Origin: Verrucomicrobiaceae bacterium UBA2429
Lineage (GTDB): Bacteria; Verrucomicrobiota; Verrucomicrobiia; Verrucomicrobiales; Verrucomicrobiaceae
NCBI GenBank assembly: GCA_002343505.1
Contig: DDQZ01000061.1
Coordinates: forward strand, 66,651 to 130,650
Length of the DNA: 64,000 bases
Direction of reading: 5' to 3'
Shown here: piece by piece, positions 8,341 through 16,109 of the stretch
Numbering within the stretch: position 1 is the stretch's first letter
How the letters are laid out: every line of letters starts with the position of its first letter
The notes under the pieces: model-generated
Seen by the model: only the letters and a program-made list of their open reading frames with translations
Databases searched by the model: none
What the model was told of the DNA's origin: nothing
Translations under genes and position numbers: made by a program

Positions 8341-9588
8341 TCAAAGAACCGCGGCGCGCACAACCTCCGGGCTGATGCCGCGCAGTTGGAAGACGCGCAG
8401 CAGCGTGTCCTCGATCAGGTTGTTCGGGCAGGAGGCGCCCGCTGTGATGCCGATGACCACCGGGTCCGGAGAGGCCAGCTTGCCGGAGTAGCTGGTTTTC
8501 TCCGACTTCGAATGCAAATCGAAATGCACAATCTGCTCCAGCGACTCCAGGCACTCAGCCGTGCGGATGAAAAAGGTCGGGAGTTGCTGCTCGCCAATCT
8601 CGACAAGGTGCGTCGTGTTCGAGCTGTTGTAGCCGCCAACGACCAGCAGCACGTCCAACGGATGACGCAGCAAATGAAAAAGAGAATCCTGCCGCTCTTG
8701 CGTCGCTCCGCAGATGGTGTCGAAGACCAGGAAATTTTTCGCTCCCTCCTCCGGACCGTCGCGATCCTGGATGGCCTGATGAAGACGGCGCTGAATCTCC
8801 TCCGTCTCGGATTTCAACATTGTGGTCTGATTCGCCACGCCGATGCGGCGCAGGTGCGTGTCCGGATCAAACCCTTCGGAAAGCGCGCTGGCACCTTTGA
8901 ATCGGTCGAGAAAAGCAGCCTTGTCACCGCCATTGCGGATGTGATCGCAGACGAAATCCACATCCGCCAGGGTGAGCACCACGAGATAATGGCCCCTGCC
9001 ATCGTCACCCAGAGCGCGTGAGGAGGTGGCGCGCGTCTCCTCGTGCTCCGCCTTGCCGTGAATGATCGAGGTGAAGCCGGTCTTGGCGTAATTGCGCACG
9101 CGTTTCCACACGCTCATCACGTCCCCGCAGGTGGTGTCCACCACCATGCAGCCGCGCTCGGCGATCTTTTGCATCAACCTCGTCTCCGCGCCAAATGCCG
9201 GAACGATGACCACGTCCTCGCTTTGAAAATCCGCGATGGCCTGCTCGTGCTGGCCGACCGGGATGCTCACAATTCCCATCTCGGTGAGCTGGCGGTTCAC
9301 CTCGGGGTTGTGGATGATCTCTCCAAGCAGGAAGACACGCCTTTCGGCAAAGACCTTCCGCGCCGCGTAGGCCAGGTCTATCGCCCGCTCCACTCCGTAG
9401 CAAAAACCAAATTCGCGCGCCAGTCGCACCGTGGTTCCGTCAATCGTCAGCACACCCCCGGAGGCGCGCACGGCCTCGACCAGCGGGCTGCGGTAGTGGC
9501 TCTCCACCTCGGCCTGCACACGCTCCATCACCTCCGGCGTGCGGACATTGACACGACGGGAACCGGCGGGGGCTGGCGCTGCGGACAT
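8341..9588 (-). CDS. ispH: 4-hydroxy-3-methylbut-2-enyl diphosphate reductase, long plant/cyanobacterial-type
   Basis: Last step of the MEP isoprenoid pathway, producing IPP and DMAPP with an iron-sulfur cluster. Length of 415 residues is well above the roughly 310-320 of the E. coli enzyme and matches the cyanobacterial/plant subgroup. The three cluster cysteines are Cys63 (GFCYGVERA), Cys154 (VDTTCGDV) and Cys293 (FDTICGATQERQ). Also seen are LGEIIHNPEVN, VVGGYNSSNTTHL and the C-terminal GITAGASCPNNLIE. The start is five bases upstream of the stop of the L,D-transpeptidase gene on the same strand, so the two are probably co-transcribed, with the transpeptidase downstream of ispH reversed in order (transpeptidase first). 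Confidence 0.95.
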   Translation of the reverse strand: MSAAPAPAGSRRVNVRTPEVMERVQAEVESHYRSPLVEAVRASGGVLTIDGTTVRLAREFGFCYGVERAIDLAYAARKVFAERRVFLLGEIIHNPEVNRQLTEMGIVSIPVGQHEQAIADFQSEDVVIVPAFGAETRLMQKIAERGCMVVDTTCGDVMSVWKRVRNYAKTGFTSIIHGKAEHEETRATSSRALGDDGRGHYLVVLTLADVDFVCDHIRNGGDKAAFLDRFKGASALSEGFDPDTHLRRIGVANQTTMLKSETEEIQRRLHQAIQDRDGPEEGAKNFLVFDTICGATQERQDSLFHLLRHPLDVLLVVGGYNSSNTTHLVEIGEQQLPTFFIRTAECLESLEQIVHFDLHSKSEKTSYSGKLASPDPVVIGITAGASCPNNLIEDTLLRVFQLRGISPEVVRAAVL

Positions 9589-9593
9589 CGGGA

Positions 9594-10223
9594 TCAGTAA
9601 TTGTAAACCTTGCCCTGCGCGGCGTCAGTGAAGACCTGGCTGCTCAGCATGTAGGAGTCAGGCGGGTCGGGCAGGGTGGAGTCATCCAGCACGGGCAGGC
9701 TTTTGCCATGCGTGGCGTCCTCGGGATGACTGGCGGCCACATGCAGAGGCGTGCCGACGGGGACCGCGTCAAAGAGCTTCTTCGCCGTCTTGATGGGCAG
9801 GCGCACGCAGCCGTGGGTGCAGGGGTAGGGCTTCACCCAGCCCCAGTGCATTCCATAGGCGGGCGCGTAAAACGACATCCAGTAAGTCATCGGGTAACCG
9901 GCGCCTGGCGAGCTGACACGGCGGCGCTGGGCGGTCTTGCCGGTGATGCGGTGGTGCCCGGCGGGAGTGGGCGAGCTGGCCGTCCCCACCGCGCAGGGGC
10001 TGGCGAGCAGCACGCGGTCGCCTTCCACCAGATAAATGCGCTGGGCTCCGGTGCTGATCTTGAGCTTGAGCGCGGAGGGATTTTTCACCGCCTCCATGGG
10101 CGGATCGAAGCGTGTGGAGTAATTGCCGCCCCTGGGCTTCTTGGTGACGCAACTGGCAAGCCCGGCGGCGAGCACTGCAAGGACGAGAAAACGCAGGACA
10201 TGGGGAACAGGTGAGGATTTCAT
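9594..10223 (-). CDS. L,D-transpeptidase (YkuD) lipoprotein
   Basis: Probable cell-wall enzyme that cross-links or edits peptidoglycan, or attaches proteins to it. The N-terminus is a lipoprotein signal with lipobox LASC (Cys25). The YkuD domain covers about residues 50-170. Its catalytic motif is GMHWGWV...CTHGCVRLP, with His137 and nucleophile Cys139, matching the HxxS/THGChN pattern apart from the last position. The C-terminal 40 residues are Pro/Ser-rich without known motif. It is transcribed just ahead of ispH. Substrate preference cannot be inferred. Confidence 0.9.
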   Translation of the reverse strand: MKSSPVPHVLRFLVLAVLAAGLASCVTKKPRGGNYSTRFDPPMEAVKNPSALKLKISTGAQRIYLVEGDRVLLASPCAVGTASSPTPAGHHRITGKTAQRRRVSSPGAGYPMTYWMSFYAPAYGMHWGWVKPYPCTHGCVRLPIKTAKKLFDAVPVGTPLHVAASHPEDATHGKSLPVLDDSTLPDPPDSYMLSSQVFTDAAQGKVYNY

Positions 10224-10338
10224 GCGAAGGCCACGCTTAGCACGCCCGGCGCGGGCATCCAGCAGTTTTCAGCGACGGAAAATCCGGGCGTTTTTTGCTG
10301 ACACCGCGCGTTCCAGTGAGGTAAATTCGCCTCCACCG

Positions 10339-10980
10339 ATGAACCACCAACTGCTGACCGCCCTGCTTTTTTCCCTGCCGCTGGCCGCGGCCGCCCAGAC
10401 TCCCGATGCGGAGCCAAAGACGGAGTGGAAGCTTTTCACCGGCAAATCCCTCGACGACTGGGAGACCGTGGACATCGGCGGCAGCGGCGAGGTCACTCTC
10501 GAAGGCGGGCAGATGATCATCGCCCAGGGCGACAGTCTCAGCGGCGTGGTTTACAAAAAAGTCGCCGAACTGCCCCTGACCAACTACGAGATCACCCTCC
10601 AGGCCAAGCGGCTGCAGGGCGTGGACTTCTTTTGCGGCCTCACCTTCCCCGTCGGCAAGCTGGACCGCTGCGCCACTCTCATTCTCGGCGGCTGGGGTGG
10701 CAGCGTCACCGGCATCAGCAGCATTGACGACCTGGATGCCGCCAACAACTCCACAGGCAGCTACCAGCGCTTCGACGACGACAAATGGTACAGCGTGAGG
10801 CTGCGCGTGACGCCGGAAAATCTCAGCGCCTGGGTTGATGAGAAGCAGGTCGTGGACGCCGACATCAATGGCCGGAAGGTCAATCTGCGTCCCGGTCCCA
10901 TCGAGGCCTACGCCCCGCTCTCCATCACCACATTCACCACCATGGCTGCCATCCGCGGTGTGACCCTCAAAAAGCTGTGA
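10339..10980 (+). CDS. Secreted DUF1080 (3-keto-disaccharide hydrolase-like) protein
   Basis: A 213-residue exported protein with a clean signal peptide ending near AAAAQ. It has a DUF1080 concanavalin-like fold: EWKLFTGKSLDDWE at the start, then GSGEVTLEGGQMII, NYEITLQAKR, and W-Y-S-V-R-L-R-V with LSAWVDEKQVVDAD near the end. The family is greatly expanded in Verrucomicrobiota and Planctomycetota, and some members hydrolyse 3-keto-glycosides, but most are uncharacterised. The open frame extends upstream to 10123, yet ATG 10339 gives the signal peptide and removes overlap with the divergent transpeptidase gene. It ends 12 bp from the convergent gene to its right. Confidence 0.88.
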   Translation: MNHQLLTALLFSLPLAAAAQTPDAEPKTEWKLFTGKSLDDWETVDIGGSGEVTLEGGQMIIAQGDSLSGVVYKKVAELPLTNYEITLQAKRLQGVDFFCGLTFPVGKLDRCATLILGGWGGSVTGISSIDDLDAANNSTGSYQRFDDDKWYSVRLRVTPENLSAWVDEKQVVDADINGRKVNLRPGPIEAYAPLSITTFTTMAAIRGVTLKKL

Positions 10981-10992
10981 CCTAGCCGCCCT

Positions 10993-13900
10993 TCACGGAA
11001 ACGCGCCCAGCAGCACGCGCCCGGATTTCCTGACCGCTCCATCCGGCAGTAGAAAATAGCCGTGTCCCTGTACGGAACCACCGGTCCGCACCAGCCGTGC
11101 CTGCCACACAGCCTTGCGCGGCGGAACCGTGGCGAGAAGAAAATCACCCGCTATCTGCCCGGTCTTGGTGTCCAGCTTGGATATTTTCACCCGGTTGGGG
11201 TTGATGTCCAAAGCCGTCGGCACACGCGCCTTGAGAGTGACGCCGGCAGCGCTTGGATTGAAAAGGGTGACCAGAAGATCGAACTCCATGCCAACGTCAT
11301 CCAGCCCGCCCGCGCTGAAGTCCAGCAGCGCGTTGTCATCGCCAATGTCGAAGCCCATGAGCATTCCGCCTTTGTCAATCATCGGGTAGCCGCCGCCCTC
11401 CGCGTCCAGCATCAGCGGGCCGAATCCTTCTTGATAAAGCGTGTCCTTGGACTTCGCGTCGCCCCCGGGTTTGAACCACGAAAGCGATCCCATGACATCA
11501 TTGTCCACCGGCTCGAATCCAGGCGTGACTTCAAGCACTCCTGCCAGCGATCCCTTTTTTGCGTACAAGGAATGATACACCAGCACCTGGCCGCTGCGAC
11601 CGATGAAGGTCTTCGTCGCGAATGCCATGCCATCGCCGAGATTCCCGCCCACCGTGAGTCCGCCATTCGCCTCGGCCACGGTGAAGGCGCCAAAGCCATC
11701 CCCCTGCGGAAAAGCCGCGGCCGGGTCGGACTGGATGAGGCGGAAGGAATGCGGGCCTTTGAAGTCGGCAGCATTGTCGTCTTTCGTCCAGGCATTGCGC
11801 CAGGCGTTCACTGGTGTGTCATTTCCGCCGGAGGCGAGATCACCCGCCACCAAGTTGTCATCCGCGTCGAAAAACAATGACAGCGTTTGTGGATCCGCAC
11901 CTTTGGGCTGGAGCATGACCGTCAGAGCCGGATGATCCTCATCGTCCACATCCGCGTCGAGCTGTCCTTTGAAAGGCAGCGCGGTGGTGCCTGTGATGAC
12001 CTTGCCGGAGACCGAGCCGGTGCTAGCCACAGTCATCTCATAGCGCGAGCCGAGATTGCCGTTGAGCAGCGGGTGCGGCTCAATGAGGCCGTGGAAGAGT
12101 CCGGCGATGCCGTCGGGGAGAAAACCCACATTGATGTCGAACTCGAGGGTTTCATCCGCCGCGCCAGCGGCGTTTTTGGCCTTGATCACCAGGCTGTAGG
12201 CGCCGCCCTTCAGTGGCTTGCCGCTGATGACTCCGGTATTTCCATTGGCAGTCAGTCCGGGCGGCAGGTTCTTGATCGTAAATGTCACCGGCAGATTCAC
12301 GACCGGGATTTGCAGCACATAGTCCCCGCTCACTGTGGCCGAATCTATCTGCGCCGGCATGGCGAGAGCGGGCTTCAAGACACCCGCCTGGGTCACCGTG
12401 TGCGCCTGACCGCCGATGAGCACCGTGGCGGTGCGCTGCTTCAAAGAAGTATTGGCCAGCACGGTGAGAGTGACGGTGCCATCACCCATGCCTGCCGGTG
12501 GCCCGGAGATGATCCAAGGCGGCGTCTGCACGGACCAGAGTCCGTCCGAGGTGACTTCGATGTCATGGGATCCGCCAACGGAGGCGAGATCGCTTTTTTC
12601 ACTCAAATCCAGCATGAGCGTCCCAGGCATCAACGTCACCGCCGCGAATGCGGAGCCGCCGAAGGCATCTTTCACCGTGTAGGAAAAGAGCGTCGGCGTG
12701 GAAAAATTCGCCGCCGTGGTCAGCACGAGGGTGTTGCCCGTCTTTTTCAGGCTGGCACCCGCCCCCGGCTTTGTGAAGGAGGCCAGCAACAGCGCGTCGC
12801 CATCCGGATCGAAGTCATTATCGAAGACATCGAGGACGACCGTGCTTCCCGGCAGCACGGTGAAGGTGTCATTGACTGCGGCCGGGGCGCGGTTCGCCGT
12901 GGTGAAGCTCATGGTGGCTCCATTCGCGGCCACTTGCACGCCGGCGGCGCGCGCGCGATAATGATATTTCGTGTGCGGATTCAACCCGCTCAACACCGCG
13001 CTCACATTTTCCACTCCAGAGCCATCCACCGTCGCAGGGTCAGCCGCCACAGTCATGCCCAATGCCGTGGTGGTGCCGTAATCGAAGAAAACTTCCCTGG
13101 CGAAGCCCTTCGCATCCACCGTGCCGCGCAGGGTGGCTCCTTCAAAAGTCGCATCCGTTGCGGCCAGTGTTTTCACCACCGGCGGCACTGGCTTGCCAAG
13201 GATGCCGAAGGTGTGAAAGTTGTCCATGAACACCTGATGAGCGTCTGTAACCTGCGTTTCCTCCGAGTAGGCGCCGAGATGGATTTTGAAGCTGCCGGAC
13301 GCTGTCATTCCCCAGCCGCCGGTGACGGGATTAAAGGTCCTGAAGACTGTCCAGGAGTAGCCATTGAGCGGACCGTCGGGGTCATACGCCGCCGACAAGG
13401 TTTTGCTGCCGGCATCCCATGAGATGCGCACGGCGGCATGAGTGGAGGGGGCGTCCTCAAAGGTTTCCGGTTCATCCTCATCATTGAAGTCCACCTCATT
13501 GAAAAAATGAAACCGCTGCGGGCTGTCAAAATCCCGGTAGTTTTCCAGCCAGGCGGAAAATCTGTCCCTTCCATCCGCGCTGTGGCTGACAAACAGACCG
13601 GCCCCGACCGCCGTAAAACTGCCAGACAAAGGTATCCAGGGCACGCGCACATCCGCTTGCACGCTCCAGTCGCTGGCAAAAGGCGCGTTCACCAGCCAGG
13701 GCCAGACCATGAAATCCTCATCGGAAGATCCTGCGCTGGTGAAACGCAGCACGCCGCCAGTCTGGGTGAGCAGCCCCGAGCCTTCGCTGATGTTGCCGCC
13801 CCATTTGCTGGTGTTTTTGCTGGCGCCCTCAAAATCATCCTTTCCTGTGGGACTCCCCGCGACAACGGACTGGACGGCGCTGATCGCCTCGAAATTGTCC

Positions 13901-15237
13901 GCGTAAGCATCGCCGGAATTCACCGTCATGCCCTGGTGCTCGCCAAAGACAGCCAGTGTGAAACGCGATGACGCGTCCATCATCCAGTCCGTGGCGGGCG
14001 CGTCCACGTCCACCGTTTTGAGCAGCGTCCAGGCATGGCCGCCTTCAGGACCGTTGAAGTCATAATAAAAGGACAGCATCTTTGATGCCGCATCGAAGCT
14101 GATTCGCAGTGAGCCGTCTGTCGAGCTAGTATCCGCGTGGGTCTCGCCGACATCGCCTTCCGTGGTGTAGCGAAAGCGTCTCTGCGGTATGCTGCCTCCC
14201 ACATGTTCGACTTCCAGTTGCACCTCGCCAACGGAGTCCCCTCCATAAACAGCCAGCACCATCTGCAGGCGGTCCCCCTCCTCCGCCAGGCTCACATGCC
14301 CCACATGCACATCCACCCGCGCCTCCCAATCCTGAGTGTAGCTGCCGGTGTTCAGAATCCATGGCCGCTCAGAGTAGCCGAAGGGCGAGGCCATCCCGTC
14401 CCCCGTGTATTCGAGTCTCCCGTTGACCTCGTTCAATGCCCCCGTGTTGCCGGAGTCGTCAGGACCCCATTTTGTCGCGTTCCTGTCGTTGTCGTTGAAA
14501 TTGTCGCCACCGAACAAATTGACCAGGACCATTTCTGAAACGGAAAAGTTGTCCGCATGCATGTTCATCACTCCCGTGACCTCCGTTTCCTCGGAATACC
14601 CTCCAATGAGAATTTGAAACACATCCCCTTCCGTCATGTTCCAGCCCCCGCCGGCCGGATTGAAAGACTGCAAAGCGGTCCATGCTTGGCCGTTGGCTGG
14701 CCCGTCCGCGTCATACTCCGCCGTCAAAGTGCGTGTGACCGCGTTCCAGGAAATTCGCACCGTGGCCAGATGATTGACGGCTTCGGCAAAGGTCTCTGTC
14801 GTGTCGTCATCTATGTCCACCGCGTTGAAAAAATGAAACTGCTGAGCCTCTCCGGGATTTCGATAGTTTTCCAAGGCCATGGAAAAGGCGTCCGTGTCAT
14901 CCAGTCCACTGCGGACGATGATGCCCATGCCTGCGGCGGTATGGCCGTCGGCAAGGGCAATGTGAGGCACATGGACATCCACCTGCACGGTCCAACTGCT
15001 GTCGAACGGGGCGTCGGCCAGCCAGGGCCACGCCATGAAGTCATCATCCGTCATCCCGTCGCTGGTAAAGCGCAGCACCCCGCCCGTCTGGGCAAGCTGG
15101 CCGGAACCAGACGACACATCAGCGCCCCATTTGGATTCGTTTTTGGCGGCGCCGGAGAAGTCCTCGTCACCCAGGAATTGCGCGTGCGTTTGAGCCGCCG
15201 CCAGAAGCAGGGCGCCCCCAAGAAGGATCGTTTTCAT
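10993..15237 (-). CDS. Giant secreted multidomain protein with three concanavalin-like modules
   Basis: 1414 residues with a signal peptide (MKTILLGGALLLAAAQTHAQ). Three homologous modules of about 215-220 residues follow. Modules 1 and 3 are close (each has SKWG, GVLRFTS, DDFM.WPWL, QRFHFFN) and module 2 is diverged. They look like LamG/DUF1349-type sugar-binding folds. After about residue 680 come an Fn3-like segment (NPHTKYHYRARAAG), a cadherin/VCBS-like one (AAVNDTFTVLPGSTVVLDVFDND), a BACON-like one (WSVQTPPWIISGPPAG) and a putative Ig (LPPGLTANGNTGVISGKP). The last 350 or so residues (from GLFHGLIEPHP to GHGYFLLPDG) form a domain also found at the end of the protein at 43135-46338. Likely surface-exposed or released, for glycan binding or adhesion. 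No catalytic motif seen. Confidence 0.85.
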   Translation of the reverse strand: MKTILLGGALLLAAAQTHAQFLGDEDFSGAAKNESKWGADVSSGSGQLAQTGGVLRFTSDGMTDDDFMAWPWLADAPFDSSWTVQVDVHVPHIALADGHTAAGMGIIVRSGLDDTDAFSMALENYRNPGEAQQFHFFNAVDIDDDTTETFAEAVNHLATVRISWNAVTRTLTAEYDADGPANGQAWTALQSFNPAGGGWNMTEGDVFQILIGGYSEETEVTGVMNMHADNFSVSEMVLVNLFGGDNFNDNDRNATKWGPDDSGNTGALNEVNGRLEYTGDGMASPFGYSERPWILNTGSYTQDWEARVDVHVGHVSLAEEGDRLQMVLAVYGGDSVGEVQLEVEHVGGSIPQRRFRYTTEGDVGETHADTSSTDGSLRISFDAASKMLSFYYDFNGPEGGHAWTLLKTVDVDAPATDWMMDASSRFTLAVFGEHQGMTVNSGDAYADNFEAISAVQSVVAGSPTGKDDFEGASKNTSKWGGNISEGSGLLTQTGGVLRFTSAGSSDEDFMVWPWLVNAPFASDWSVQADVRVPWIPLSGSFTAVGAGLFVSHSADGRDRFSAWLENYRDFDSPQRFHFFNEVDFNDEDEPETFEDAPSTHAAVRISWDAGSKTLSAAYDPDGPLNGYSWTVFRTFNPVTGGWGMTASGSFKIHLGAYSEETQVTDAHQVFMDNFHTFGILGKPVPPVVKTLAATDATFEGATLRGTVDAKGFAREVFFDYGTTTALGMTVAADPATVDGSGVENVSAVLSGLNPHTKYHYRARAAGVQVAANGATMSFTTANRAPAAVNDTFTVLPGSTVVLDVFDNDFDPDGDALLLASFTKPGAGASLKKTGNTLVLTTAANFSTPTLFSYTVKDAFGGSAFAAVTLMPGTLMLDLSEKSDLASVGGSHDIEVTSDGLWSVQTPPWIISGPPAGMGDGTVTLTVLANTSLKQRTATVLIGGQAHTVTQAGVLKPALAMPAQIDSATVSGDYVLQIPVVNLPVTFTIKNLPPGLTANGNTGVISGKPLKGGAYSLVIKAKNAAGAADETLEFDINVGFLPDGIAGLFHGLIEPHPLLNGNLGSRYEMTVASTGSVSGKVITGTTALPFKGQLDADVDDEDHPALTVMLQPKGADPQTLSLFFDADDNLVAGDLASGGNDTPVNAWRNAWTKDDNAADFKGPHSFRLIQSDPAAAFPQGDGFGAFTVAEANGGLTVGGNLGDGMAFATKTFIGRSGQVLVYHSLYAKKGSLAGVLEVTPGFEPVDNDVMGSLSWFKPGGDAKSKDTLYQEGFGPLMLDAEGGGYPMIDKGGMLMGFDIGDDNALLDFSAGGLDDVGMEFDLLVTLFNPSAAGVTLKARVPTALDINPNRVKISKLDTKTGQIAGDFLLATVPPRKAVWQARLVRTGGSVQGHGYFLLPDGAVRKSGRVLLGAFP

Positions 15238-15375
15238 AAAGGTGGATTTTGTTAATCCAAAGTGGGTTCAAAAACGCTGGATGGCGAATGATTTGTGGGT
15301 TGCGCGCACTGAACGGCAAAAATCGCCCCAATCATCCGGGGCATCTCAAGCGCGCCAACTCCGCCCGCATCCGAC

Positions 15376-16014
15376 CTAGCCAATCAGATAAATCACCCGC
15401 CGCAGACCTGACCGCTCCTCCACCGTGCGGCCCACGGGCCGACCAAGCACGCGCTCGATCATCTCGCATTCGATCTCCTCGACCAGCGGATACTTTTTCA
15501 CCACCTCCACCAGCGGGCAATGATAATCCACGAGGCGGAGATCGCCGCCGGGCGACATCTCCACCTCGCAAAGGCGGCCCTCCTGGCTGCGCAGGCGGGC
15601 TATCACAATGGCTTTGTTTTCCAGCAGGCTCTCCTTGTCCGCAGCCTCCTGGTAACGCGCGGCACGCTCCTGATAGAATGCGTAGAGCAGCTTTTCCGCG
15701 GCAGTGGGACCGAACACCCGCTCCGCATGTCCCAGCATTTCAATGAGCGGATCAGGAGCGCCACCATTGAAAAGCGGGTCCAGCTTTTGCGTCAGCCGGT
15801 AGATCTTCTCCGGGCGGCCATGCGGCACAGGGTGGCGCCAGGTGTCGAGGCAGCCCTTTTTCACCAACGCATCGCAGTGCTGCTTCACCCCCATGTAGCT
15901 CATCTTGAGCGCGCCCTTCAGCTCGTTCACAGTCATGCCGGGAGACTGCTTCAAGAGACGGATGATCTCCAGGGCAGGCGAGGGCACGAGTTCTCGAAGG
16001 AGATTCAGGATCAT
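15376..16014 (-). CDS. SufR/COG2345-like HTH transcriptional regulator
   Basis: 212 residues. An N-terminal winged-helix segment (about 5-70: ALEIIRLLKQSPGMTVNELKGALKMSYMGVKQHCDALVKKGCL) precedes GRPEKIYRLT, a wing typical of SufR/ArsR-like regulators. The C-terminal part reads LVDYHCPLVEVVKKYPLVEEIECEMIERVLGRPV, matching the region that in SufR carries cysteine ligands for an iron-sulfur cluster. Here only two Cys of the usual set are kept (DYHC and EIEC). The final cysteine position, near RVIYLIG, is lost, so cluster binding is doubtful. No suf genes are adjacent. Possibly represses unlinked genes. Confidence 0.8.
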   Translation of the reverse strand: MILNLLRELVPSPALEIIRLLKQSPGMTVNELKGALKMSYMGVKQHCDALVKKGCLDTWRHPVPHGRPEKIYRLTQKLDPLFNGGAPDPLIEMLGHAERVFGPTAAEKLLYAFYQERAARYQEAADKESLLENKAIVIARLRSQEGRLCEVEMSPGGDLRLVDYHCPLVEVVKKYPLVEEIECEMIERVLGRPVGRTVEERSGLRRVIYLIG

Positions 16015-16109
16015 GGCCGGTGATGCCCGTCGAGACTAGCGGGGGTTGCGTCTTTGCCAAGCCCGCAAACAACGCGCCGCCTTCAGTTTTGCGCCCGATA
16101 CGGAAAAAC

